Of a stretch of DNA of 64,000 nt, positions 17,358 to 24,449 are shown in pieces. A program made the translations under genes and the position numbers. The notes under the pieces are model-generated. The model was not told where the DNA came from. It saw nothing but the letters and a program-made list of their open reading frames with translations, and made no database searches. Origin of the DNA: a virus; the IMG/VR virus record IMGVR_UViG_3300021401_000003, positions 34,831 to 98,830 of that record; one strand, written 5' to 3'. Every line of letters begins with the position of its first letter. Within the stretch, counting starts at the first letter, position 1.

Positions 17358-18847
17358 TGAATGATTTCCAAGTCACGGTCAACACGAATCCGGTAAATGT
17401 CACGGTTATTAAACAACCGATAGACGTAACTGTTTCTGTTGTCGGTGTGCAAGGCCCGTCGGGGTCTAGTGACGGCGGGGGAGGAATTCAGAAAGTTTTC
17501 GAGGTCTATCTACACGCTGATTACATCGTTGACCCTGCGGTTGGCATTCAACCCGCTTTGACTTCGGGGTATAACGTCCTTCTTACACAGCCTACCAGTG
17601 GGGACAGGGGCATCTATTCTGTCAATGGAGATAACTCTTTATCGTTAAGGACGAGTCTTGAAACTACGAGTTACGATGGCTCTATTGTATGGGCCTATCT
17701 AAAGCAATCAGAGGATAATGGAACCCAAACTGGCCCGTTTACTTATGGAGTTTATTTCAGCGAATTTTGCTTTCTTGTTCCATTGATGACTCCAAATTTC
17801 CTTCCTATAAACGGTGGGAATATGGTTGGCCCCATTTTCTTTGGTAACTATGGGCAAAACATCAATGTAGGTTCTTTCGATAACGGGCTTGGGGGTGGGA
17901 GTGGTATTAGTTTAAACTGCGCTGTCAATTACGAACTGAACTGGCAAGCTGGGCATTTAAAAAGTTGGTATAACGGAGCTACTCAGCCACTCATGCTGGA
18001 CTCCTCGCTCATTATTGACATTGGCGGCGGGGCTTCTCTTGGCTCTGCCACGAAATATAGAAATAATGGATTCAGCCATTATACCGCAGGAGTCTCGGGT
18101 AATAGTTTCATAGTCGCAGATACCAGCGATTACGGAGGGTCGCCTTGGGGAAATAGTCCTCTAGTCAAATTTATAATTTCTACAGGAGAAGTCCAAGTTC
18201 CCGTTAATTTCAAGAACAACTCAATGAGTAGTCTTGACGTGAGTGGGAATAATTCCGTCGGGCCTTACATCCTAATCAACGCTTATAACTCAGCAGAGAA
18301 TTCTGGGGACATTTCGTTTCCTAACCATTTCTTACAGCAACCAAGTTTCAATCCTGACCTATTGGGCATAGCTGTTCTTGATGAACCGCAGCCTACTGGC
18401 GGGGCGTATCCTCTTTATATCAATATTCTTGATGCTTCTGGCGTTGATAATACGAGCGTGTTAAACGCATTAACGGGGGTAGTGACTTATTTTAGTCTTA
18501 CTCAGAATGGGAAGACGGCGATTTATCAAACGGCCACGGGTTCCTTTACATTGGCTCAGGGACAGGCGGCTTATGACCCCTACTATATCGGAAGCCAGCC
18601 AGTCACGTTGATTCAACCGGCTGGCGTGTCGTTTAATACGACCGACCCGATTTACTTTGGCGTTGGGCCAATGGAAGCATTCTGTATCGTAAGCGGCTCC
18701 GGTAACTTTTTTGGCCTGTCTGTTCAGGGAAATCCGGTGGCTGTTACGTCAGACTTGCTTAACCAAGTCTCAATTTTACAGGCTCAAATTGACCTTTTGA
18801 GCGGAATGCTCAACACATTGAGTGGTCTAGCAATTTTAGGACAGTAA
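17357..18847 (+). CDS. Putative fibre / appendage protein
   Basis: 496 residues. The N-terminal 45 residues are repetitive strands (VTVNTNPVNVTVIKQPIDVTVSV) followed by GVQGPSGSSDGGGG, a short collagen-like glycine linker, typical of an attachment domain leading to a fibre. The rest is beta-rich with Gly, Ser, Asn and Tyr, including ISLNCAVNYELNWQAG and a phase resembling a trimeric fibre tip. The last 35 residues (LLNQVSILQAQIDLLSGMLN) form a helical heptad pattern that could be a trimerising coiled coil. Coupled by TAATG to the upstream small anchor protein. Receptor binding is possible but unproven. Confidence 0.6.
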   Translation: MNDFQVTVNTNPVNVTVIKQPIDVTVSVVGVQGPSGSSDGGGGIQKVFEVYLHADYIVDPAVGIQPALTSGYNVLLTQPTSGDRGIYSVNGDNSLSLRTSLETTSYDGSIVWAYLKQSEDNGTQTGPFTYGVYFSEFCFLVPLMTPNFLPINGGNMVGPIFFGNYGQNINVGSFDNGLGGGSGISLNCAVNYELNWQAGHLKSWYNGATQPLMLDSSLIIDIGGGASLGSATKYRNNGFSHYTAGVSGNSFIVADTSDYGGSPWGNSPLVKFIISTGEVQVPVNFKNNSMSSLDVSGNNSVGPYILINAYNSAENSGDISFPNHFLQQPSFNPDLLGIAVLDEPQPTGGAYPLYINILDASGVDNTSVLNALTGVVTYFSLTQNGKTAIYQTATGSFTLAQGQAAYDPYYIGSQPVTLIQPAGVSFNTTDPIYFGVGPMEAFCIVSGSGNFFGLSVQGNPVAVTSDLLNQVSILQAQIDLLSGMLNTLSGLAILGQ

Positions 18848-18849
18848 TA

Positions 18850-18865
18850 AAGTGTAAACAATAGT
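18850..18865 (+). promoter_or_regulatory. Putative promoter abutting the start at 18866
   Basis: AAGTGTAAACAATAGT runs into the ATG at 18866. GTGTAA and the trailing ATAGT match the elements at 7561 and 12547 at nearly identical spacing. No ribosome binding site is visible, so a leaderless transcript is possible. Confidence 0.45.
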
Positions 18866-19381
18866 ATGAAAGTAGTAGATATTGCCAACGAAATTTATCT
18901 GGAAAACGCGTCTCCAAGCGATACGGGCCTTGCCGCCATTGCGTTTTGGGTTCGCTCGAACGTTGGCAGGTTGAACACCCTTTTGTATGAAGACTTCTAC
19001 GTGGACGAAAACACGTATGAAATATTCAAGGGAGACAGGAACAACCCATGTCGTATTCACCCGCTTGCGGTGGCGATTGTGAAAACGATGTATAAGCTTT
19101 ACAGGGCGGAACTAGATATTCGCGCCTTGCTTACGACTCTGCAAACAGATACAATTTTGGAAGCCTCGGATGAAGGCTTTACGGTCAAGAAAGTCAATCG
19201 CAGCGAAATCCTTAAAACGCTGACCGCGTTGAAAAAGGATGCCATGAAGGAATTGACCGACATGGTTCATTATTACCGCAGCTATCACGCTGAACCGTCT
19301 CAGGTTGCGGGTAACGACACCGTTCCGGGCAGGTTCCCTCCCTACGATAACGCGATTGCTTTTCAAAGGTGGTATTACTAA
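18866..19381 (+). CDS. Head-tail connector / neck protein 1
   Basis: 171 residues, mostly helical, opening with DIANEIYLENASPSDTGLAAIAFWVRSNVG, a pattern typical of phage neck adaptors that dock beneath the portal. A long C-terminal helix (LKTLTALKKDAMKELTDMVHYYR) precedes a flexible tail. It is the first of four tightly packed genes (18866, 19382, 19843, 20445) between the capsid and tail tube genes, the standard location of connector, stopper, completion and terminator proteins. The stop codon directly abuts the next ATG. Confidence 0.6.
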   Translation: MKVVDIANEIYLENASPSDTGLAAIAFWVRSNVGRLNTLLYEDFYVDENTYEIFKGDRNNPCRIHPLAVAIVKTMYKLYRAELDIRALLTTLQTDTILEASDEGFTVKKVNRSEILKTLTALKKDAMKELTDMVHYYRSYHAEPSQVAGNDTVPGRFPPYDNAIAFQRWYY

Positions 19382-19840
19382 ATGTCATTGGTATCAGATG
19401 CAGAAGCGGCAATTTTGTCCGGTAATTTTCTTGAGGTTTTTCAAGCCTTCTCGAAAAACAGGACGATTACTGTCCATAAGGAGCCGCTAAAGACCTTCGT
19501 TTCAACACCCGACCCGAACACAGCCCTGTTTGGATTCGGAGAAACGCAGCAACAGGCCGTCTATAACTATACCCCTCAAAATCAATCCTTCAATGCCATC
19601 GTTCGTTACGGGGCGAGTTACCGCACGAACATGTCCTCAGAACCAACCGAAGCGGACATCTTCTTCTCCAAGGGGATGGTTCAAATCATGGTTCAGAGAG
19701 ACTGTCACGATTACATCGTGCAGGACAAAACTTTGAAGATTGAACTGGACGGCAGGGCTTGGATGGTGGTCGGGGAACCAAGAGCCAAGAAATTTTTGCT
19801 GAATGATTACTATGTTTTCTACCTGCAAAACCTACAATAA
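19382..19840 (+). CDS. Head-tail connector / stopper-like neck protein 2
   Basis: 152 residues with a helix at the N terminus and a beta-rich body (TITVHKEP, FNAIVRYGASY, LKIELDGRAWMVVGEPR). The small strand-turn-strand pattern in the second half, where a DGRAWMVV strand follows a charged turn, is seen in phage stopper or completion proteins that close the DNA channel. Adjacent to the previous gene with no gap. The exact homologue was not determined; position is the main support. Confidence 0.5.
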   Translation: MSLVSDAEAAILSGNFLEVFQAFSKNRTITVHKEPLKTFVSTPDPNTALFGFGETQQQAVYNYTPQNQSFNAIVRYGASYRTNMSSEPTEADIFFSKGMVQIMVQRDCHDYIVQDKTLKIELDGRAWMVVGEPRAKKFLLNDYYVFYLQNLQ

Positions 19841-19842
19841 TC

Positions 19843-20448
19843 ATGCTGACGGTTACAGTAAAGGCAGACAGGAACGCCATACTTCAGAAGATTCTGAGCA
19901 GCAGAGCCTTCGTGGAGAAGGGATGGGTCGCGGCAGAGAAAGTAGCCCGCAAGAGGTTTAATCAGCAGAAGGAGTTGTTCTTTAGAGATTTTGACGAGCA
20001 TCCGGTCACTCAGGAAATCAAGGCGGGGCCGGAAATCGAAGGGAATCCAAGCGGGCTGTTGGGCGGGGAAGGGAACCTGTTCAGCTTCTTCGGATTCAAT
20101 GAAGGTGAAGACCCCATTGGGGACGTAAAGTTGTTTATGGAGTCCTTGTTCGACATAGAACGCGGCTCATACCGCTCAAAACAATGGACGTTCAGAGTCA
20201 AAATGCCGGACGAGGAACAGGTAGCGGCATACGTGGTCGGAAAATACGGCGCGGACTATACAAGCGAAAGCTGGATAGACGGGGTGGAAAAGGGATACTC
20301 CGGTTTGAACTATTATCTCAGGTTCAGGGACAAGGGACGCTCTGGCGGTGGTATTGAAGTGTCGTCGCCGGTAAGAGAACTGAATTTCTCGACTACGCCG
20401 TATCTGTCGGAAATGGTGAAGAATTTTAGACGTAACATACAAACATGA
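19843..20448 (+). CDS. Neck / tail completion protein
   Basis: 201 residues. The segment HPVTQEIKAGPEIEGNPSG followed by LLGGEGNLFSFFGF and GEDPIGDVK is a highly patterned block seen in a family of phage virion neck proteins. The N terminus has a basic helix (ARKRFNQQKELFFRDF). A second conserved-looking part, GIEVSSPVRELNFSTTPYLSEMV, closes the protein. The ATG of the next gene overlaps its stop (ATGA). Assigned to the head-tail junction from context and the GNLFSF-type signature. Confidence 0.55.
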   Translation: MLTVTVKADRNAILQKILSSRAFVEKGWVAAEKVARKRFNQQKELFFRDFDEHPVTQEIKAGPEIEGNPSGLLGGEGNLFSFFGFNEGEDPIGDVKLFMESLFDIERGSYRSKQWTFRVKMPDEEQVAAYVVGKYGADYTSESWIDGVEKGYSGLNYYLRFRDKGRSGGGIEVSSPVRELNFSTTPYLSEMVKNFRRNIQT

Positions 20449-21281
20449 ATGCCCAATTAGATGCAAGAATTTTAAGCAGCCTCGCTCTCTATCTTGATTA
20501 CAAGTTATTGAAGCAGGCACAGGCTTACACCAATACATCGGGGGCATTGTATTCCATCACTTCGGAGATTGTCGGGATGTATGCGTATTCCACTCCCCAC
20601 AAGCAGTTGGTCAATGACACATCCATAACTGGCGCAAACGTGATGACCGGGGTATGGCTGGACGGAAATTTCATTGTCCCCGGACAGAGCGGCCTGTATG
20701 GAATCAATCATTACGAGGGCACCGTTTATTTCAACCACAAGATTACCAGCCCGGAAACGAGGCTATCGGGAGTCTATGCCTTCAAGGACTTCTCTGTCAA
20801 AATCACCGACCAAACGGATTACAAGCTCATTTTCGGAAACAAATACATGAGCAACGACCTCTACGCCCAAACCCCAACCGGCTTGGAGGAAGATGTTGAA
20901 ATTTACCCGATTATCTACATCCGTCCAACGACCATTGAAAACAAGCCGTTCGGACTGGCCGGACTGGACGACAATACGATGCTTGCCCGCGCTGTTATCA
21001 TTTCTGATGATATGTATGACGCTATCGGGGCGGCAAATGTAATGAAAAACCTGAATTTGAAGGTTTTGCCGGTATATTCCAGCCTACCGTTCAACCAAAT
21101 GGGGCTATACACCGGGGGTGCGCCTTACAACTTTGAGCAACTGCCCCAGCACGGGGAAACCCCGATTATCTGGAAGGTTAAGACCAGTTCCCTGACTCCA
21201 AAGGGGGACGAACTCAATTTGCTGAACATTAAGACCATGTTTGCTGATTTTGAGGTCAGAACATTGGCCACCCATCCTTAA
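20445..21281 (+). CDS. Neck / tail terminator region protein
   Basis: 278 residues, alpha/beta. A helical N terminus (ARILSSLALYLDYKLLKQAQAY) precedes several aromatic strands and a segment EIYPIIYIRPTTIENKPFGLAGL. It is the last gene before the tail tube gene and translationally coupled to the upstream gene by ATGA. A tail terminator or tail-to-neck joining role is the natural inference. No known motif recognised with certainty. Confidence 0.5.
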   Translation: MNAQLDARILSSLALYLDYKLLKQAQAYTNTSGALYSITSEIVGMYAYSTPHKQLVNDTSITGANVMTGVWLDGNFIVPGQSGLYGINHYEGTVYFNHKITSPETRLSGVYAFKDFSVKITDQTDYKLIFGNKYMSNDLYAQTPTGLEEDVEIYPIIYIRPTTIENKPFGLAGLDDNTMLARAVIISDDMYDAIGAANVMKNLNLKVLPVYSSLPFNQMGLYTGGAPYNFEQLPQHGETPIIWKVKTSSLTPKGDELNLLNIKTMFADFEVRTLATHP

Positions 21282-21305
21282 TTTTGCTGTTCACATTTCC
21301 GTCTA

Positions 21306-21321
21306 ACAGTTGTAATATAGA
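21306..21321 (+). promoter_or_regulatory. Putative promoter TTGTAATATA before the tail tube gene
   Basis: ACAGTTGTAATATAGA lies in the 63-base gap before 21345. It differs from the consensus by TT for GT at the first positions. The gene has an AAGGA ribosome binding site downstream, so this unit would have a normal leader of about 25-30 bases. Confidence 0.5.
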
Positions 21322-21344
21322 ATGAATAAGGAACACATCATTTT

Positions 21345-22292
21345 ATGTCAAAACCGACAAGAACACTTTACGCAACGCAGAACGCGGTCATTTTCCCTTC
21401 TGGAAGCAATGTTGACCCGGCGTTCTATTGTCTGCCCATCAACAGCGTTAGCTTGGATGTCACGAATCCAATCGAAAACGTTCTGGTATTCGGCACATTG
21501 GGCGCTGCCGCCCGTGTTCAGAAGGAGCCTTCCAAGACGAGAATGTCAATCAAGTCTTACCTCGTCGCCGGAAGCGTTTCTGGCGGTTTGGGAGCATCTT
21601 TGCCGTTCGACGCTACCGCTGTCGGAGTCCTTACCGGAAATTCCATTACGGCGCAGGCTGCGGAAGTTCGCCTCGAACCTTACGGTTTCACGGGTTACGG
21701 CATCTTGACGAAGCTCGACCTTGACGCTTCCACGAACAATTTCGTTACCCTCGACCTGACGTTTGAAGGACTTGGAACCCCGAACTACGGCGGAATCAAT
21801 ACCGCTGGCGTTGGCAACACAAGCTATGCCGGTCAGATTCCTGTTATTACGGGTGTCCAGCCGGTCACTTCCGACCTCGTTGCTGCCGGTGTTATCTCCA
21901 CGGATTCCTTGTTCACGGGAGCCATCGGAACCAACATTACTGGTTTGGGCAATGCTGCCTGCGTCAATTCCGCCAAGTTCTCCTTGGACATTCCTACGGA
22001 CACAATCATGTGTCTCGGTTCTCAGATTACCGGCAACCAGCTTGCGGTTCAGTCTGGAAACGTTATGATTGCCAAGCCTCCGTTCAAGGCAACCCTTGTC
22101 GTCGAAGGAACTGCGGCCACGGCCTGTGACGCGGTTGACTTCGGAACCATCGTTGTTTCGCTCCCGACCCCTCGCCTTATCTCGAACACTGTCAACCAGT
22201 CTGTCGGTGCGGCTGGCGTTACTTACAACTACACTGTCGAAGACATCACGGCTACCTTCAGTCCTTCGACCATCACCGGAGTCGCAATCTAA
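21345..22292 (+). CDS. Tail tube (major tail) protein
   Basis: 315 residues, beta-rich and Gly/Ala/Thr-rich, with strong C-ending codon preference, its own promoter-like element, an AAGGA ribosome binding site and an intrinsic terminator directly after it. This expression unit mirrors that of the capsid gene and indicates a protein made in many copies. Location after the neck genes and before the tail assembly and tape measure genes is that of the tail tube. Strands such as VEVRLEPYGFTGYGILTKLDL-like (residues 104-128) and FVTLDLTFEGLG fit a tube fold. No sheath gene adjoins it, which argues for a non-contractile tail. Confidence 0.75.
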   Translation: MSKPTRTLYATQNAVIFPSGSNVDPAFYCLPINSVSLDVTNPIENVLVFGTLGAAARVQKEPSKTRMSIKSYLVAGSVSGGLGASLPFDATAVGVLTGNSITAQAAEVRLEPYGFTGYGILTKLDLDASTNNFVTLDLTFEGLGTPNYGGINTAGVGNTSYAGQIPVITGVQPVTSDLVAAGVISTDSLFTGAIGTNITGLGNAACVNSAKFSLDIPTDTIMCLGSQITGNQLAVQSGNVMIAKPPFKATLVVEGTAATACDAVDFGTIVVSLPTPRLISNTVNQSVGAAGVTYNYTVEDITATFSPSTITGVAI

Positions 22293-22312
22293 CCCTCCTA
22301 ATCGTGTTTCAA

Positions 22313-22353
22313 GGGGAAGCTCCCAATCCGGGGGCTTCCCTTTTTTGTTTTTC
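22313..22353 (+). terminator. Intrinsic terminator after the tail tube gene
   Basis: GGGGAAGCTCCC, loop AATCC, GGGGGCTTCCC and a T-rich run TTTTTTGTTTTT. The arms pair over about 11 positions with one irregular position. It begins 20 bases after the tail tube stop codon. Confidence 0.88.
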
Positions 22354-22382
22354 AGGTGTATTTCCTTTTAGGAATAAGGCGT

Positions 22383-22739
22383 ATGGTTTCACCTGAGAAC
22401 AACATTATCTATCTGCAAACATCCAAGGAGATAACCTCCTTGTTCAAAAGCTTCTTGGAAGACCTCGAAAACCAGAAGAAAGACCACGACTTGATGATGG
22501 CCAAGGTCGCTGAGAAATGCGGCCAAGACTACGCCAACTCCATCAACTTCTTCTCGGACGAGAAATACAACCACATACGCAAGAGAGTCCTAGACCACGG
22601 AAACGAAACCTCCCGCCAACTATCCGCGTTCCTAGACTACTTCGATTTCCAGATTAACACCCAAAAGCTTGATGAAGCCGTCAAGAACAAGGTGACCCAC
22701 AAAAAAATCATCATTGCCGGACAGATTGGCGTAGAATAA
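22383..22739 (+). CDS. Tail assembly protein (chaperone-like), first of three
   Basis: 118 residues from the ATG at 22383, chosen because AGGAATAAGG lies just upstream. An ATG 27 bases earlier would sit in the tail of the terminator. The protein is highly helical and charged (YLQTSKEITSLFKSFLEDLE, then a long Lys/Asp-rich helix). It lies between tail tube and tape measure, where tailed phages encode tail assembly chaperones that coat the tape measure. The frames do not allow a simple frameshift fusion with the next gene. Function is inferred from position. Confidence 0.5.
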   Translation: MVSPENNIIYLQTSKEITSLFKSFLEDLENQKKDHDLMMAKVAEKCGQDYANSINFFSDEKYNHIRKRVLDHGNETSRQLSAFLDYFDFQINTQKLDEAVKNKVTHKKIIIAGQIGVE

Positions 22740-22755
22740 TCAGGCGTAAGGCACT

Positions 22756-23523
22756 ATGAGCAAGAAATTTATCTACGAATTTACCGTTGACAAGATTGTC
22801 GAAAAAGACGTTCCCGTCGAACGCAAGCCGGAAGACGACCCTAGCGTTACCGCAACGCGCAAGGAGAAAGTCGCGGAGCCTGTCAAATTCCGCATCCTCA
22901 AGCCGACCCGCAAACTTTACGACTTGGCCGAAATCTTCTTGGCCAAAACAATTTCCGATTACGTCCGTGAAGGCATTATGCCCATCACTTTGGTCGCCAA
23001 ACGATTCGGTGATGACGGCGGCGTCCTTACTACCAAGGAGCAGGAATACATCGTTGAACTGCAAAAACGCATTGACGAAAATCAGAAGAAACTGATTGCC
23101 CTTTCCGCACCGAAGAAGGAAGGAGAACCGGAACCCGAAACCATTTCCCCGCAGCAACGCGCCGACCTGTTCGTGGATATGATGAAGACTCAGGTGGAGA
23201 TTGACAACATCCGAAATTCCTACCTGTCTCTTTACGAAAATACAGCCGAAATGAAGGCTCGTAAGAAGACGATTGAATGGTGGATTACGCAATTAAGCTA
23301 CCACGGCGAGGGTGAGAAGGAATATTTCCCGCAGACCTCCTTCTTCGAGCGTTACAAGGCATACGTTGATACCTTGGACGGAGACAGTGATTTCGATAAG
23401 AAAGTCGTGTCGAAGTTTTCCTACCTGATAAGCACTTGGTTCTCCAACATCAACACCGCGCTTACCGAAGAAGACTTCAAAGCCGCCGACAAGCACTTTG
23501 AAGAAAATGTAGCCGATGAGTGA
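22756..23523 (+). CDS. Tail assembly protein (chaperone-like), second of three
   Basis: 255 residues, mainly helical. The N-terminal 55 residues are beta/charged (KFIYEFTVDKIVEKDVPVER). The middle holds a long helix pair (EQEYIVELQKRIDENQKKL, then RADLFVDMMKTQVEIDNIR) and a C-terminal helical part. Ribosome binding site TAAGG upstream. The stop at 23521-23523 overlaps the GTG start of the next gene by 4 bases. A TGA lies directly before that GTG in its frame, so the two are not joined by frameshifting. Probably a tape measure chaperone. Confidence 0.5.
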   Translation: MSKKFIYEFTVDKIVEKDVPVERKPEDDPSVTATRKEKVAEPVKFRILKPTRKLYDLAEIFLAKTISDYVREGIMPITLVAKRFGDDGGVLTTKEQEYIVELQKRIDENQKKLIALSAPKKEGEPEPETISPQQRADLFVDMMKTQVEIDNIRNSYLSLYENTAEMKARKKTIEWWITQLSYHGEGEKEYFPQTSFFERYKAYVDTLDGDSDFDKKVVSKFSYLISTWFSNINTALTEEDFKAADKHFEENVADE

Positions 23524-24407
23524 AACCATTTTCCCCATTAACCGAGATAGAGAATCTCAAGCTGATATATCACGATATTCTCAATGGTTATTCGCTTGAC
23601 GACAGCGGTGTTTATGTCAAGCACTTCTCCGAACAGTCCTACGCCCGAGTCCTAGAAAGAAAGAGGACGCTCGCCCTGTCCTTTAGGGTCGAAGGGCTTC
23701 CGACCAATGACGAGCGCGAGAAGGAAATGCTCGAACAGGGTCTATGGACTCAGGATAAGGAGGACAGGATTGAGCAGTTGAAGGTGAACATCGCCGACAA
23801 CGAGAAATATTCCCAAGGCATCATCCCCTCCCAAAAGGGCGCGATTACAGCCATACTGGACAACCTCAAAACAGAACTCGCTTCCTTGGTAAATGACAAG
23901 CATGATATTGTCGGCCCCACATGCGAGAAATTCGCAGACCGTGAAGTTGAGAACTTTTTCCTGTTAGAACTGTTTTACAGGGACAGCGGACTGGCTCATA
24001 AATATTTCTCCGAGGACGAGTTTGCGGACTTGGACTATCAAGAGCTTGCCAAGTATAAGAAAATCCTCAATGCCGCCCTGACTAAGATAGGCGAGGAACA
24101 TATCAGGCAGCTAAGTTGCCTGCCATTCTTTCTTAACTCCCTTCAAGTTGTAAAAGAACGCCCGGAAAAATTCTTCGGCAAGCCGATTTCCGAGTTGACA
24201 TTCCACCAGCATAACTTGCTCATGGGAGGACTCAGAAGCCACAACATCCACTCCCAAGCCGAAGGCTCGCCGCCTAGTTTGGCCGATTCCACGATTCAAG
24301 GGCTGGTGGAGTGGTATGACAAGCAGCACTCCATTATCCTCGGCAAGAACAGCAAGGGAGTCGCCACCAGCGGCCTTAGCATCACCAATACTGACGTGGT
24401 GCGATAA
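23520..24407 (+). CDS. Tail assembly protein (chaperone-like), third of three, GTG start
   Basis: 295 residues starting with GTG at 23520, overlapping the upstream gene by 4 bases. The ATG at 23516 is in another frame and is closed within about 30 codons, so GTG is the only sensible start. Largely helical and charged, with LIYHDILNGYSL, a coiled segment around residues 65-125 (GLWTQDKEDRIEQLKVNIA) and a C-terminal part with HNLLMGGLRSHNI. The last gene before the tape measure. Three separate genes here, rather than the usual frameshifted pair, is noteworthy. Confidence 0.5.
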   Translation: MKPFSPLTEIENLKLIYHDILNGYSLDDSGVYVKHFSEQSYARVLERKRTLALSFRVEGLPTNDEREKEMLEQGLWTQDKEDRIEQLKVNIADNEKYSQGIIPSQKGAITAILDNLKTELASLVNDKHDIVGPTCEKFADREVENFFLLELFYRDSGLAHKYFSEDEFADLDYQELAKYKKILNAALTKIGEEHIRQLSCLPFFLNSLQVVKERPEKFFGKPISELTFHQHNLLMGGLRSHNIHSQAEGSPPSLADSTIQGLVEWYDKQHSIILGKNSKGVATSGLSITNTDVVR

Positions 24408-24415
24408 CCGACCAC

Positions 24416-24439
24416 AAAAAAGTGTAATATACCATAGTA
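24416..24439 (+). promoter_or_regulatory. Putative promoter of the tape measure gene
   Basis: AAAAAAGTGTAATATACCATAGTA precedes AAAAGG, a ribosome binding site 6 bases before the ATG at 24450. This copy combines the GTGTAATATA core with the downstream ATAGTA seen at 7561 and 12547. It is one of the best matches in the window. Confidence 0.55.
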
Positions 24440-24449
24440 AAAGGTTACT

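Noticed and set aside
23480-23525. Frameshift between the second and third tail-assembly genes
   Set aside because: A TGA lies directly before the GTG start in the downstream frame, so no fusion can form upstream of it.
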